Of a stretch of DNA of 64,000 nucleotides, positions 19,666-28,541 are shown one piece after another. Position numbers and translations under genes: made by a program. The DNA comes from Pseudomonas sp. GOM6 (GTDB taxonomy: Bacteria > Pseudomonadota > Gammaproteobacteria > Pseudomonadales > Pseudomonadaceae). The stretch spans positions 1-64,000 of the forward strand of contig NZ_JARPUS010000003.1 of the NCBI RefSeq assembly GCF_029537485.1, written 5' to 3'. The first letter of the stretch is position 1; every line of letters starts with the position of its first letter. Under the pieces are notes generated by a model, which was not told the DNA's origin, made no database searches, and saw only the letters and a list, made by a program, of their open reading frames with translations.

Positions 19666-19850
19666 AGATGCCATCCCCAAAACGATCGGACAAAAGGCGC
19701 GCATCATAACCGCCCACAAGACCTGCCAGACAGGGCTGGTTGCAGCACACCAGCATCACGACCAAAATCAACGGAACTTTGACCGGAACAGCACCCTCTC
19801 ATCTTCTGTTTGAGGATAGCCCTCGAAAGCCACCGAAAGGAGATTCGACT

Positions 19851-20141
19851 ATGCGCAAGCCCATTACCTATGCCGCGCTGCTAGCTGCCATGCTGACACT
19901 GGCCGCGTGCGAGGAAACCCCGGAAGATAAGATGGAGTCAGCCAAGGAAAGCGCTGCCGAGGCAGTAGAGTCGATGGGTGATGCCGCCCGAGACACCGGT
20001 GAAGCACTCAAACAGAAAACCGATGAAGTCCTGGGTCGTGAGCCGACCACCGGTGAGAAAATCGAAGACGCCGCAGAAGACGCCGCCAATGCCATGGAAG
20101 AAGCTGGCGACGAAGCCAAAGACGCCATCGACGGTCAGTAA
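19851..20141 (+). CDS. Small Ala/Glu-rich lipoprotein
   Basis: A 96-residue protein with a lipoprotein signal peptide ending LTLAAC, so lipid attachment to Cys at about residue 20. The mature part is rich in Ala, Glu, Asp and Lys with heptad-like spacing (DAARDTGEALKQK, DAAEDAANAMEEA), suggesting one long amphipathic helix. An AAGGAG ribosome site precedes the ATG at 19851; the longer open frame upstream lacks one. Function unknown. It has its own terminator. Confidence 0.85.
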   Translation: MRKPITYAALLAAMLTLAACEETPEDKMESAKESAAEAVESMGDAARDTGEALKQKTDEVLGREPTTGEKIEDAAEDAANAMEEAGDEAKDAIDGQ

Positions 20142-20148
20142 CCACAAA

Positions 20149-20175
20149 GAAGGCCCGCAAATGCGGGCCTTCTTC
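20149..20175 (+). terminator. Rho-independent terminator of the lipoprotein gene
   Basis: A perfect stem GAAGGCCCGCA-AA-TGCGGGCCTTC, seven bases after the stop. The T-run is short (TTCTTCG). It sits directly before the convergent MAPEG gene stop and could serve both. Confidence 0.75.
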
Positions 20176-20177
20176 GT

Positions 20178-20573
20178 TCAGCCCAGCGCAGGGCTAAGCA
20201 GCAGTAACAGACTACACGCCAACCCAATCACCCAGACGACACTGCGCTGCCAGGCCATGTCCGCCCAATACAACAGCAAGTAGAGCACGCGCGCCACCAC
20301 GAACAGCACAGCCAAGGTATCGATCAAACTGCCCTGAGTCTGTGTCACATGTGCCACCAATACTCCGGCCGCGAATAGCGGAAACGCCTCGAAACTGTTC
20401 TGGTGCGCTGCTAAGGCACGCGCACCGAATCCCGTCAGCCGTGCCTGCTGAGCACGCGGATGGTGATTGTCGTAACGCCCACCGCCCTCCTCGGCCATTG
20501 CCTTGGCCACCGGCGCCTTGGCTAGAAAAATCAGCACCGCACTGAAAAACAAACACCACAGCGGCAAAGTCAT
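20178..20573 (-). CDS. MAPEG family membrane protein
   Basis: A 131-residue protein with four hydrophobic segments, typical of MAPEG (membrane-associated eicosanoid/glutathione metabolism) proteins. The family fingerprint is visible as RAQQARLTGFGARALAAHQNSFE near residues 40-62, with the conserved Arg and HxNxxE. Bacterial members are linked to glutathione-dependent detoxification, but no role is proven for this group. The start overlaps the end of the DUF599 gene by four bases. Confidence 0.88.
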   Translation of the reverse strand: MTLPLWCLFFSAVLIFLAKAPVAKAMAEEGGGRYDNHHPRAQQARLTGFGARALAAHQNSFEAFPLFAAGVLVAHVTQTQGSLIDTLAVLFVVARVLYLLLYWADMAWQRSVVWVIGLACSLLLLLSPALG

Positions 20574-21301
20574 TCACTTTTCTCCTTAGCCGGCTCAGCG
20601 GCAGTTTGTGAATACACCATCACCTTGAGCACATCGGAATGGAACTCGCGGTGATACAGCACAAGCACCACTCCTGCCGTCAACAACATGAAGAACCAGG
20701 GATTGATGAACCAGCCCAGAGTCGCCAGCCCGAAGTAATAAGCTCGCAGCCCCAGGTTGAATTGATTGGCCGCCATCGACACCACACGCGCCGCACGAGT
20801 AGCGAAGGCTTTGCGCTCCAGCTCGGACACATCACGCTCACCAATCAATGGCGCAGACCCCACCAATACCGCAGCAAAGTTGTATTGCCGCATGCACCAA
20901 CTGAACGTGAAGAAGGCGTAAACGAACACCATCGCCAGACAAATCAATTTCAGCTCGGACAACTCACGACTGGCCGCCTGCACCAGGGGCAAATCCTGCA
21001 GTAGAGAAAAGGCGCGATCCGATGAGCCCAGCACGGTCAACACACCCGCGAGGATAATCAGGGTACTGGAAGCAAAAAACGAAGCGTTTCGCTCGAGATT
21101 GCCGATCACACTGGCATCAGCGATACGGTTATCACGCAGCAGCAAACGACGCATCCAGTCTTCACGATAAAGATGCATCACACTAGCCAGGCACGCCGTA
21201 TCACGAGCTTTCCAGGTGGCATAGCGGGTATATCCCAACCAACAGATAACGAACCACGCCACCGCAGTCATATGCGACCAATAAGCCTTGTCGATGGGCA
21301 T
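20570..21301 (-). CDS. DUF599 family inner-membrane protein
   Basis: A 243-residue membrane protein with about four hydrophobic segments and the family hallmark RNASFFASSTLIILAG near residues 75-90, followed by FTFSWCMRQYNF. The ATG at 21301 is chosen because AAGGAG lies five bases before it; the GTG at 21307 overlaps that site. The function of DUF599 is unknown. It forms a two-gene unit with the MAPEG gene downstream. Confidence 0.85.
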   Translation of the reverse strand: MPIDKAYWSHMTAVAWFVICWLGYTRYATWKARDTACLASVMHLYREDWMRRLLLRDNRIADASVIGNLERNASFFASSTLIILAGVLTVLGSSDRAFSLLQDLPLVQAASRELSELKLICLAMVFVYAFFTFSWCMRQYNFAAVLVGSAPLIGERDVSELERKAFATRAARVVSMAANQFNLGLRAYYFGLATLGWFINPWFFMLLTAGVVLVLYHREFHSDVLKVMVYSQTAAEPAKEKSE

Positions 21302-21394
21302 ACACACTCCTTGTCACGGAGGGCCGATTATAGCCAGAGGAAAATCCGCCCGAGAGGAGGCACCAACCCCAAACCATCCCCCCCAAAAAACCCA

Positions 21395-21420
21395 TAAAAA
21401 AACCGGCACAAAGGCCGGTT
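21395..21420 (-). terminator. Terminator downstream of tRNA-Leu
   Basis: On the minus strand AACCGGCC-TTTGT-GCCGGTT is followed by a run of seven Ts. A second GC hairpin without T-run lies between it and the tRNA (about 21439-21460). Confidence 0.75.
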
Positions 21421-21475
21421 AGGTTTGGGTTTCATGGCACGCCCCGTCGTTGCGGGGCCTGCGAGATAGAGTAGA

Positions 21476-21562
21476 TGGTGCCCGAAGCCGGACTCGAACC
21501 GGCACGCTATTGCTAGCGAGAGATTTTAAGTCTCCTGCGTCTACCGATTTCGCCATTCGGGC
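21476..21562 (-). tRNA. tRNA-Leu (anticodon TAA)
   Basis: The minus strand folds as a class II tRNA of 87 bases including an encoded CCA: acceptor GCCCGAA paired with TTCGGGC, anticodon loop CTTAAAA giving UAA, a long variable arm and a GGTTCGAGTCC T-arm. It is separated from the tRNA-Cys upstream by a strong hairpin, so it probably has its own promoter. Confidence 0.95.
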
Positions 21563-21641
21563 GGTAGCGCTGTGCTGAGGGGCTGGACTATATACGCCGC
21601 TCTAAGCCCCGGCAAGTCATTGGCGCTTTTTCTGTAGCAAT

Positions 21642-21680
21642 AAAAAAGCCCTGTAAATCATTAATTTACAGGGCTTTTTT
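21642..21680 (-). terminator. Bidirectional terminator between tRNA-Cys and tRNA-Leu
   Basis: A long perfect inverted repeat, AAAAAAGCCCTGTAAAT with its complement around a four-base loop. Read on the minus strand it ends the tRNA-Gly/tRNA-Cys transcript and leaves tRNA-Leu independent. Confidence 0.85.
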
Positions 21681-21682
21681 AT

Positions 21683-21756
21683 TGGAGGCTGAGGTCGGAA
21701 TCGAACCGGCGTTCACGGATTTGCAATCCGGTGCATAACCACTCTGCAACTCAGCC
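21683..21756 (-). tRNA. tRNA-Cys (anticodon GCA)
   Basis: 74 bases on the minus strand with encoded CCA and U discriminator: acceptor GGCTGAG, anticodon loop ATTGCAAATC giving GCA, T-arm GGTTCGATTCC. It follows tRNA-Gly by about 38 bases and is probably co-transcribed with it and pgsA. Confidence 0.95.
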
Positions 21757-21794
21757 TTAAATCAAACGAGCCGCCTTGGCGACTTGCGTAAAAC

Positions 21795-21870
<76 letters not shown>

Positions 21871-21939
21871 GTTGTCTTGGTGACGGGCGCCATTCTATAG
21901 ATTGAAAACGCCGCGTCAACCCCTTGATTCGAAAATACT

Positions 21940-22500
21940 TTATTTCTTTTGGGCATCGATGCTGAGGTGCGGCCAGGCAGCCAGGAGGTACTGCACCATC
22001 GACCACAGGGTGAGCGCAGCCGACACCAGAAGAAGGGCATAACCGATGCCGACCCACAGCGTCAGTTGTGGTGGGTTGGCCAACAGGATGATCAGCGCCA
22101 GCATTTGCGCAGCGGTTTTCCATTTGCCCAGGTTCGAAACCGCCACCTGTGCTCGAGCCCCCAACTCCGCCATCCACTCCCGCAGCGCCGAAACCACGAT
22201 TTCACGACCAATGATGATCACCGCAGGCAAGGTCAGCCAGAGATTGGCGTGTTCCTCCACCAGCAGCACCAGGGCCACGGCGACCATCAGTTTATCCGCT
22301 ACCGGGTCCAGGAAAGCGCCAAATGGGGTGCTCTGTTCCCAGCGGCGGGCCAGATAGCCATCGAACCAGTCCGTGACTGCAGCCAGAGCAAACACACCGC
22401 TGGCCGCCCAATAACTCCAGGAAAGCGGCAGATAGAAGAAGAGGATGAAAACAGGTATCAGAGCGACGCGCAGAACGGTGAGCAGGTTTGGGATGTTCAT
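21940..22500 (-). CDS. pgsA: CDP-diacylglycerol--glycerol-3-phosphate 3-phosphatidyltransferase
   Basis: Inner-membrane enzyme that makes phosphatidylglycerol phosphate, the committed step to phosphatidylglycerol and cardiolipin. The 186-residue protein starts [12 protein letters not shown] at 22500. It has the CDP-alcohol phosphotransferase motif with [10 protein letters not shown]...[10 protein letters not shown] around residues 43-68 and several membrane helices. It sits 33 bases after uvrC, in the conserved gacA-uvrC-pgsA-tRNA order of pseudomonads. Confidence 0.96.
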   Translation of the reverse strand: MNIPNLLTVLRVALIPVFILFFYLPLSWSYWAASGVFALAAVTDWFDGYLARRWEQSTPFGAFLDPVADKLMVAVALVLLVEEHANLWLTLPAVIIIGREIVVSALREWMAELGARAQVAVSNLGKWKTAAQMLALIILLANPPQLTLWVGIGYALLLVSAALTLWSMVQYLLAAWPHLSIDAQKK

Positions 22501-22533
22501 CGGAACCACTGACCAGCGAGATAAGCGCGCATT

Positions 22534-24372
22534 CTACTCGCTGTGCAGTGCTGCATAAATCGACTCCGCGAGCTTTTTACTGATGCCCGGTGCTTTGGCA
22601 ATTTCATCGACGCTGGCGCGATTGAGCTCCTGAAGCCCGCCGAAGTGCTTGAGCAAATCGCGTCGGCGTTTCGGCCCCACGCCTGCCACCTCCTCCAGGC
22701 TGGAGGTGCGCCGAGCCTTACCGCGGCGTGCGCGATGCCCGGTGATGGCAAAACGGTGGGCTTCATCACGAATCTGCTGGATAAGGTGTAGGGCTGGCGA
22801 GTCAGCCGGCAGTGTGAACTCGTGCTCGGCGTCGTTCAGGTAGAGAGTTTCCAGGCCCGGTTTACGCGTCACGCCCTTGGCCACTCCCAGAAGGATCAGA
22901 TCAGGCACCGCCAGCTCCTGCAAAACATCACGCGCCATAGCCATCTGCCCCTTGCCACCGTCTACCAGGAGAATATCGGGTAATTTGCCCTCGCCCTCCT
23001 TGAGCCGACCGAAACGCCGCAGCAAGGCCTGATGCATGGCCGCGTAATCATCACCCGCCGTGACGCCTTCGATATTGAAGCGGCGGTAATCGCTCTTCAG
23101 CGGCCCCTCCGGACCGAAGACCACACAAGAGGCCACAGTAGCCTCACCACTGGAATGACTGATGTCATAGCACTCCAGGCGCTGAGGCACTTCAGCCAGA
23201 TCCAGTGCTTCGGCCAGCGCTTCAAAGCGAGCAGCCACGTGCTGTCGATTGGCTAATCGTGCGCCAAGCGCCTGCTCGGCATTGGTGACAGCCAGTTGCT
23301 GCCAGCGCGCCCGTGTACCTCGCACCCGGTGGGTAATGGTCACATCGCAACCACGCAACTCAGCAATGGCTGCCGCGACCGTCGAGAAATCTGCATGGGC
23401 GTGATTGACAATCAGCTCGCCCGGCAGCTCGCGCTCCTGATTGGCCAGGTAGTACTGCGCCAGGAAGGCCGCCAGAACACTCCCGCCATCCTCCTCGATA
23501 CCGACTTGCGGAAAGAAGTTCTTGCTGCCCAGCACACGTCCTCCGCGCACGCTGATCAGATGCACACAGGCCCCCCCCGGGTTGACCATAGCTGCCACGA
23601 CATCGACGTTGCCATTGCCGCCCTCCATGCTCTGCTGGTCCTGCACACGCCGCAGCAACGCAACCTGGTCGCGCAGCTCGGCGGCACGCTCGAATTCCAA
23701 GGCCATGGAGGCCTTCTCCATTGCGGCTGAGAGCTCATCGGCAAGTGCATTACTGCGCCCCTCGAGGAACATCACTGAGTGACGCACATCCTCGGCATAC
23801 TCGGCAGGCTCGACCAGGCCGACGCAGGGCGCCTTGCAGCGCTTGATCTGATACTGCAGACAAGGCCGCGTACGGTTCTTGAAGTAGCTGTCCTCACACT
23901 GACGCACCAGAAAGGTCTTCTGCAGCAGCGCCAAGCTCTCGCGGATGGCGCCGGCGCTGGGGTAAGGCCCGAAATAGCGGCCCTTCTCCTTCTTCGCACC
24001 ACGATGAATACCTAACCGTGGATATTCGCCACTGGACAGCAGCACATAGGGATAGGACTTATCGTCGCGCAGCAGGATGTTGTAAGGCGGTCGCCACTCC
24101 TTGATAAGGGTCTGCTCAAGCAGCAAAGCCTCAGTCTCGTTGGCAACGATGGTGGTCTCGACCTGGGCAATCCGCGCTACCAGAGCCGCCGTCTTCGGCG
24201 CCAGGCCGGTCTTACGGAAATAGCTGGCAAGGCGTTTTTTCAGATTGGACGCCTTACCCACATACAGCAGCTTGCCGACCTCGTCGAACATCCGATACAC
24301 GCCCGGCCTACCACTACAGGTAGCCAGGAAAGCGCTGGAATCGAATAAAGAAGACTCTTCGCTGAAACTCAT
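22534..24372 (-). CDS. uvrC: Excinuclease ABC subunit UvrC
   Basis: Nuclease of the UvrABC nucleotide-excision repair complex; makes both incisions around a lesion. The 612-residue protein has the N-terminal GIY-YIG domain (GVYRMF...[14 protein letters not shown]), a Cys cluster ([16 protein letters not shown]...CKAPCVG) near 155-185, a UVR domain near 210-245, the RNase H-like C-terminal nuclease ([19 protein letters not shown]) and helix-hairpin-helix motifs at the end. It is 51 bases downstream of gacA, a well-known linkage. Confidence 0.97.
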   Translation of the reverse strand: MSFSEESSLFDSSAFLATCSGRPGVYRMFDEVGKLLYVGKASNLKKRLASYFRKTGLAPKTAALVARIAQVETTIVANETEALLLEQTLIKEWRPPYNILLRDDKSYPYVLLSSGEYPRLGIHRGAKKEKGRYFGPYPSAGAIRESLALLQKTFLVRQCEDSYFKNRTRPCLQYQIKRCKAPCVGLVEPAEYAEDVRHSVMFLEGRSNALADELSAAMEKASMALEFERAAELRDQVALLRRVQDQQSMEGGNGNVDVVAAMVNPGGACVHLISVRGGRVLGSKNFFPQVGIEEDGGSVLAAFLAQYYLANQERELPGELIVNHAHADFSTVAAAIAELRGCDVTITHRVRGTRARWQQLAVTNAEQALGARLANRQHVAARFEALAEALDLAEVPQRLECYDISHSSGEATVASCVVFGPEGPLKSDYRRFNIEGVTAGDDYAAMHQALLRRFGRLKEGEGKLPDILLVDGGKGQMAMARDVLQELAVPDLILLGVAKGVTRKPGLETLYLNDAEHEFTLPADSPALHLIQQIRDEAHRFAITGHRARRGKARRTSSLEEVAGVGPKRRRDLLKHFGGLQELNRASVDEIAKAPGISKKLAESIYAALHSE

Positions 24373-24423
24373 CAGAAATGCATCGTTACGAGGTAGGGCT
24401 ACAGTCTACTGCCAAGACAGCGT

Positions 24424-25068
24424 TTAGCCTGCAGCGTCGACCATGCCATGACGCACAGCCAGCAGAGCCAACTCGACATCACTGGTAATCGCGAGCTTCT
24501 CGTAAATGCGATAACGGTAGGTGTTCACCGTTTTTGGAGACAAGCAAAGCTTGTCGGAGATGACCTGTACCTTCTGGCAGTTGGCAATCATCAAAGCGAT
24601 CTGAATTTCCCGCTCCGAGAGCTGATCGAATGGTGAGCCACCACCGTTTGGCTGGAAGGACTTGAGCGCCAATTGCTGGGCAATCTGCGGGCTGAGATAG
24701 CGCTGACCGGCAAAAGCCATGCGTACGGCCTGCACCATTTCCTCGAGCGCAGCGCCTTTGGTCAAATAGCCAGCGGCACCGGCCTGCAACAATCGCGTGG
24801 GGAAAAGGTCATCATCACAGGCGGTGACCGCGACGACTTTAAGATCCGGGTGGCTACGCAGCAGCTTGCGAGTCGCTTCAAGGCCACCGATGCCAGGCAT
24901 TTTGACATCCATCAGCACGACATCAGGCTTGAGCTCGCGGACTTTCAGCAGTGCCTCCTCGCCGGAGTCAGCCTGCCCGATCACCTGCAGACCGTCGATA
25001 TCGGCCAGCATGCGGGTAATGCCTGTACGAACCAGATCGTGGTCGTCGACCACCAGCACCTTAATCAA
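24424..25068 (-). CDS. gacA: Response regulator GacA
   Basis: Output regulator of the GacS/GacA system, which drives small RNAs of the Rsm pathway. The 214-residue protein (P. aeruginosa length) starts with a TTG at 25068, supported by GAGGTG four bases upstream; the longer frame upstream has a different N-terminus unlike GacA. The receiver has VDDHD, the phosphoacceptor in VLMDVKMPG (Asp near 54) and a conserved Lys in LTKGA; the LuxR-type helix-turn-helix is LSPKTVNTYRYRIYEKL. Confidence 0.96.
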   Translation of the reverse strand: MIKVLVVDDHDLVRTGITRMLADIDGLQVIGQADSGEEALLKVRELKPDVVLMDVKMPGIGGLEATRKLLRSHPDLKVVAVTACDDDLFPTRLLQAGAAGYLTKGAALEEMVQAVRMAFAGQRYLSPQIAQQLALKSFQPNGGGSPFDQLSEREIQIALMIANCQKVQVISDKLCLSPKTVNTYRYRIYEKLAITSDVELALLAVRHGMVDAAG

Positions 25069-25187
25069 GCGACACCTCGCTGAACCAAACTGCCGCAACT
25101 TGCCTCAACGAACCAAGCTTGGCGCATATTCGTCAGAAAGCAAACGCCAGAAAACCGTACTTGGCGGCGACCCTCAGGCGCAAAATA

Positions 25188-25275
25188 TGGCGGAGGCGGT
25201 GAGATTCGAACTCACGGATAGTTTCCCATCGACGGTTTTCAAGACCGTTGCCTTAAACCACTCGGCCACACCTCC
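25188..25275 (-). tRNA. tRNA-Ser (anticodon TGA)
   Basis: 88 bases on the minus strand with encoded CCA: class II tRNA with long variable arm, acceptor GGAGGTG/CGCCTCC, anticodon loop TCTTGAAAA giving UGA, and T-arm GTGAGTTCGAATCTC. It fills the space between gacA and the Bax-inhibitor-like gene; the rest of that gap is promoter sequence. Confidence 0.95.
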
Positions 25276-25329
25276 GCATTCGCGGGTCGCCATACTACCG
25301 GAACGCAACACACTGTCAAACTCTCGGCG

Positions 25330-25357
25330 TTGGCAGGTGAAAAGGCTCTGTTATGAT
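25330..25357 (+). promoter_or_regulatory. Sigma-70-type promoter of the Bax-inhibitor-like gene
   Basis: TTGGCA at 25330-25335 and TATGAT at 25352-25357 with 16 bases between; each differs from consensus by one base. Transcription would start near 25364, 40 bases before the ATG. Confidence 0.6.
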
Positions 25358-25404
25358 CCGGGCAACGCATTACGGATTTCATCTCGTCAATCAGGAGCGC
25401 CACC

Positions 25405-26073
25405 ATGCACGAGCAAGACTACGCCCTCGCCCACGCGCAAGCGGATCAGCTGGAAATCAGCAAGGTGCTGCGCAACACCTACAGCCTGCTGGCAATGACT
25501 TTGGTATTCAGTGCCATCTGCGCCTTTTTCAGCGCCCAACTGAATCTGCCGCACCCAGGCATCATCATCACTCTGGTCGGCTTCTACGGCCTTTTCTTCG
25601 CAACCATGAAGCTACGTAACTCCGGCTGGGGCCTGCTGACCACGTTCGCCCTGACGGGCTTCATGGGCTACACCCTTGGCCCGATTCTCAATAGCTACCT
25701 GGGCATGGCCAACGGCGGCGACATCATCAGTTCCGCGTTCGCCATGACCGCCCTCGTATTCTTCGGCCTGTCCGCTTACGTATTGACCACCCGCAAGGAC
25801 ATGAGCTTCCTTGCAGGCTTCATTACCGCAGGCTTCTTCGTACTGCTGGGTGCCATGATCGCTGGCCTGTTCTTCGAAATCAGTGGCCTGCAGCTGGCCA
25901 TCAGCGCAGGTTTCGTACTGTTCTCCTCGGCCTGCATCCTGTTCCAGACCAGCGCCATCATCCATGGCGGCGAGCGCAACTACGTAATGGCCACCATCAG
26001 CCTGTATGTGTCGATCTACAACCTGTTCATCAGCCTGCTGCAGATCTTCGGCATCATGGGCAGCGACGACTAA
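25405..26073 (+). CDS. Bax inhibitor-1/YccA family membrane protein
   Basis: A 222-residue protein with seven hydrophobic segments, the form of the BI-1/YccA family. The start MHEQDYALAH is preceded by CAGGAG. E. coli YccA is a substrate and modulator of the FtsH protease; other members are pH-sensitive calcium-leak channels. Which applies here is unknown. A terminator follows. It is monocistronic and directly precedes tusD. Confidence 0.92.
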   Translation: MHEQDYALAHAQADQLEISKVLRNTYSLLAMTLVFSAICAFFSAQLNLPHPGIIITLVGFYGLFFATMKLRNSGWGLLTTFALTGFMGYTLGPILNSYLGMANGGDIISSAFAMTALVFFGLSAYVLTTRKDMSFLAGFITAGFFVLLGAMIAGLFFEISGLQLAISAGFVLFSSACILFQTSAIIHGGERNYVMATISLYVSIYNLFISLLQIFGIMGSDD

Positions 26074-26092
26074 TTGCCAATCGCTACGATAG

Positions 26093-26115
26093 AGCCCGCT
26101 TCGGCGGGCTTTTTC
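26093..26115 (+). terminator. Rho-independent terminator after the Bax-inhibitor-like gene
   Basis: AGCCCGC-TTCG-GCGGGCT followed by TTTTC, 20 bases after the stop. Confidence 0.85.
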
Positions 26116-26172
26116 GTGTCTACGCAACTGTCAGCGTTTATCATGGCGTGAGTATCGACACCCGGAAGATCC

Positions 26173-26565
26173 ATGAGATTCGCCATCGCTCTGTTCGCCC
26201 CAGGCCACTCCCCCTCCTCACGTCGTGCCCTGCGCTTTGCACAAGCCGCCCTGGCTGGAGGACATCAGATCACGCGGTTGTTTTTCTATCAGGACGGCGT
26301 GCATAGCGCGGCCAGCAACCCGGTCAGCCCCCAGGACGAACTCGATCTGCCGCGCGAATGGCGAGAGTTTGTGCAAACCCATCAACTCGACGCCGTAGTG
26401 TGCATCGCTGCCGCCCTGCGCCGGGGGGTGCTTAACCGTGACGAGGCTGAACGCCATCGCAAATCGGCAGCCAATCTGGAGGCCCCGTGGGAGCTCTCCG
26501 GTTTGGGACAGCTACATGAAGCCGCACAAATGGCCGACCGCCTGATCAGCTTCGGAGGCCAATGA
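26173..26565 (+). CDS. tusD: Sulfur relay protein TusD (DsrE family)
   Basis: Part of the TusBCD complex, which relays persulfide sulfur from TusA to TusE for 2-thiouridine in tRNA wobble positions. The 130-residue DsrE-like protein has the active-site Cys in VCIAAALRRGV (about residue 77). It is the first gene of a tight tusDCBE unit; its stop overlaps the tusC start region. Confidence 0.95.
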   Translation: MRFAIALFAPGHSPSSRRALRFAQAALAGGHQITRLFFYQDGVHSAASNPVSPQDELDLPREWREFVQTHQLDAVVCIAAALRRGVLNRDEAERHRKSAANLEAPWELSGLGQLHEAAQMADRLISFGGQ

Positions 26566-26924
26566 TGAGCAAATCAATGCTAATCATCTCCCGTCAGGCT
26601 CCTTGGTCGGGACCGGCGGCACGCGAGGCCCTGGATATCGCTCTAGCAGGCGGGGCCTACGATCTGCCCCTCGGCCTGCTGTTTCTCGACGACGGCGTAT
26701 TCCAACTGGCACCCAATCAACAGCCACTGACGCTAGAGCAGAAAGATCTGAGCGCCAACCTGCAAGCGCTGCCCCTGTTTGGCGTCGAGTCGCTCTACGC
26801 CGCCGAACGTAGCCTGAGCGAGCGCGGCCTTGCCAATATGCAACTCGCTCTCCCCGTAGAACGCCTGGACGATAACGCCGTGAGCCTGCTTCTCGAACGC
26901 TATGACATGCTGGTAACCATCTGA
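26565..26924 (+). CDS. tusC: Sulfur relay protein TusC (DsrF family)
   Basis: Second subunit of the TusBCD heterohexamer. The 119-residue protein (MSKSMLIISRQAP) belongs to the DsrE/F fold. Two adjacent ATGs are possible at 26562 and 26565; the second is chosen because GGAGG lies six bases before it. It overlaps tusD by one base and tusB by one base. Confidence 0.92.
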   Translation: MSKSMLIISRQAPWSGPAAREALDIALAGGAYDLPLGLLFLDDGVFQLAPNQQPLTLEQKDLSANLQALPLFGVESLYAAERSLSERGLANMQLALPVERLDDNAVSLLLERYDMLVTI

Positions 26925-27223
26925 TGGCCACTCTGCACGTGCTTTCCCACTCCCCGTTCAGCGACAGCCGCCTGAGCAGCTGCCTACGCCTACTTGGCCC
27001 GGAAGACGGCGTACTGCTGTGCGGCGACGCGGTATATGCCCTGCAGCCCGGCACTGCACAACTGCAAGCTCTTGAGTCGGCGCCAACCGCTATCACCCTG
27101 TATGCATTGGCGGAGGACCTCGAAGCACGCGCCCTCCTCCTGCCCGAGCGTGCACAGGCTATCGACTACCCCGGGTTCGTCGAGCTTTGTGGCCAATACG
27201 CCAAGGTCAACAGCTGGCTATGA
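26924..27223 (+). CDS. tusB: Sulfur relay protein TusB (DsrH family)
   Basis: Third subunit of the TusBCD complex, 99 residues, starting MATLHVLSHSPFSDSRL as usual for TusB/DsrH. It has a Cys in VLLCGDAVYAL; in this family that is the position of the structural CGD motif. It overlaps tusC by one base and tusE by four. Confidence 0.92.
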   Translation: MATLHVLSHSPFSDSRLSSCLRLLGPEDGVLLCGDAVYALQPGTAQLQALESAPTAITLYALAEDLEARALLLPERAQAIDYPGFVELCGQYAKVNSWL

Positions 27224-27555
27224 ACACGCTTCAAGTCGAAGGAAAAGACATTACCCTGGACAAGGACGGCTATCTGGTCGAGCTGAGAGACTGGTCGCCC
27301 AGCGTGGCCAATGCCTTGGCTGCTCGCGAAGAGCTTCTGCTGACCCCTGAGCACTGGGCCATTATCGAGTTGCTGCGCGAGTTCTATGCCGAATTCCAGC
27401 TATCGCCCGCCACCCGCCCGCTGATCAAGTACGCGGCCTTGAAGCTTGGCCCGGAGACGGGTAATAGCCTGCATCTGAATCGCCTCTTCAACGGCACGCC
27501 CGCCAAGCTGGCCGCCAAGCTCGCCGGCCTGCCCAAACCCACGAATTGCCTCTGA
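27220..27555 (+). CDS. tusE: Sulfur carrier TusE (DsrC family)
   Basis: Sulfur carrier that takes persulfide from TusBCD and passes it to MnmA for tRNA thiolation. The 111-residue protein starts MNTLQVEGKDITLDKDGYL at 27220; the longer open frame upstream is the shadow of tusB. The C-terminal Cys is present as the penultimate residue (PKPTNCL), which is required in the DsrC/TusE family. The second DsrC Cys, ten residues earlier, is absent, which is normal for TusE. Confidence 0.95.
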   Translation: MNTLQVEGKDITLDKDGYLVELRDWSPSVANALAAREELLLTPEHWAIIELLREFYAEFQLSPATRPLIKYAALKLGPETGNSLHLNRLFNGTPAKLAAKLAGLPKPTNCL

Positions 27556-27562
27556 GCACGCC

Positions 27563-28540
27563 ATGAACCTTGTTGCCCCACCGGAACACCCCTTCGCTCA
27601 GTTCGTGCGCATTCTCGGTAAAGGCAAGCGCGGCGCCCGCAACATGACCCGAGAGGAAGCTCGCGAGGCCATGGGCATGCTGCTGGACGGCAAGGTCGAA
27701 GACACCCAGCTGGGGGCTTTCCTGATGCTGCTGCGTCACAAGGAAGAAAGTGCCGAAGAACTCGCCGGCTTCACCGAAGCCATTCGTGCGCGCCTGCAGG
27801 CCCCAGCCATCGCCGTGGACATCGATTGGCCGACCTACGCCGGTAAGAAGCGACATCTACCCTGGTTCCTGCTGGCCATCAAGGCGCTGGCACGCAGCGG
27901 CCTGCGCATCCTGATTCACGGCGGTGGAGCCCATACCGCTGGCCGCCTGTATAGCGAACAGCTGCTCGATAGCCTGGAAATTCCGCTCTGCCATAACTGG
28001 CCGGCAGTGGCCAAGGCGCTCGACACCCACAACCTGGCCTTTACTCCGCTAGGCGCCTGGGCGCCGCAGCTGCAGCGCATGATCGACCTGCGCAATACCC
28101 TCGGCCTGCGCTCGCCCATCCACTCGCTGGCGCGCATTCTCAACCCGCTGAACGCGGCTGTCGGCCTGCAGAGCATCTTCCACCCTGGCTATCAGGCAGT
28201 GCATCGCGAAGCCAGTCAGCTGCTGGGTGACCACGTCGTGGTGATCAAAGGGGAAGGCGGAGAGATCGAGGTAAACCCTGACGGCGCCTGCCATCTCTTT
28301 GGCAGCGAGAATGGAAGCAACTGGGATGAAGAATGGCCGGCACTCTCCAGCCAGCGCCACGTCAAGCCGGAAAGCCTGGAGCCAGCATTCTTGCTGGCCT
28401 TCTGGAATGGAGAGGTGGAAGACAGCTACGGCCGCCTGGCCGTAATCAGCACCCTGGCCCTGGCCTTTCGCGCACTGGGCGAGCCCCGTGAGAACGCCTT
28501 CAGCCGTGCGCAAGAAACCTGGAGCCAGCGGCTTGGCTGA
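27563..28540 (+). CDS. TrpD2/YbiB-like nucleic-acid-binding phosphoribosyltransferase homologue
   Basis: A 325-residue relative of anthranilate phosphoribosyltransferase. It keeps the fold of the family (HGGGAHTAGR near residue 115, NPLNAAVGLQS near 195) but not the usual TrpD GTGGD substrate loop, so it is more like YbiB/TrpD2, which bind nucleic acid and are not tryptophan enzymes. It starts seven bases after tusE and is probably co-transcribed with the sulfur relay genes. Its stop is one base from the convergent DUF2802 gene. Confidence 0.85.
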   Translation: MNLVAPPEHPFAQFVRILGKGKRGARNMTREEAREAMGMLLDGKVEDTQLGAFLMLLRHKEESAEELAGFTEAIRARLQAPAIAVDIDWPTYAGKKRHLPWFLLAIKALARSGLRILIHGGGAHTAGRLYSEQLLDSLEIPLCHNWPAVAKALDTHNLAFTPLGAWAPQLQRMIDLRNTLGLRSPIHSLARILNPLNAAVGLQSIFHPGYQAVHREASQLLGDHVVVIKGEGGEIEVNPDGACHLFGSENGSNWDEEWPALSSQRHVKPESLEPAFLLAFWNGEVEDSYGRLAVISTLALAFRALGEPRENAFSRAQETWSQRLG

Positions 28541-28541
28541 T

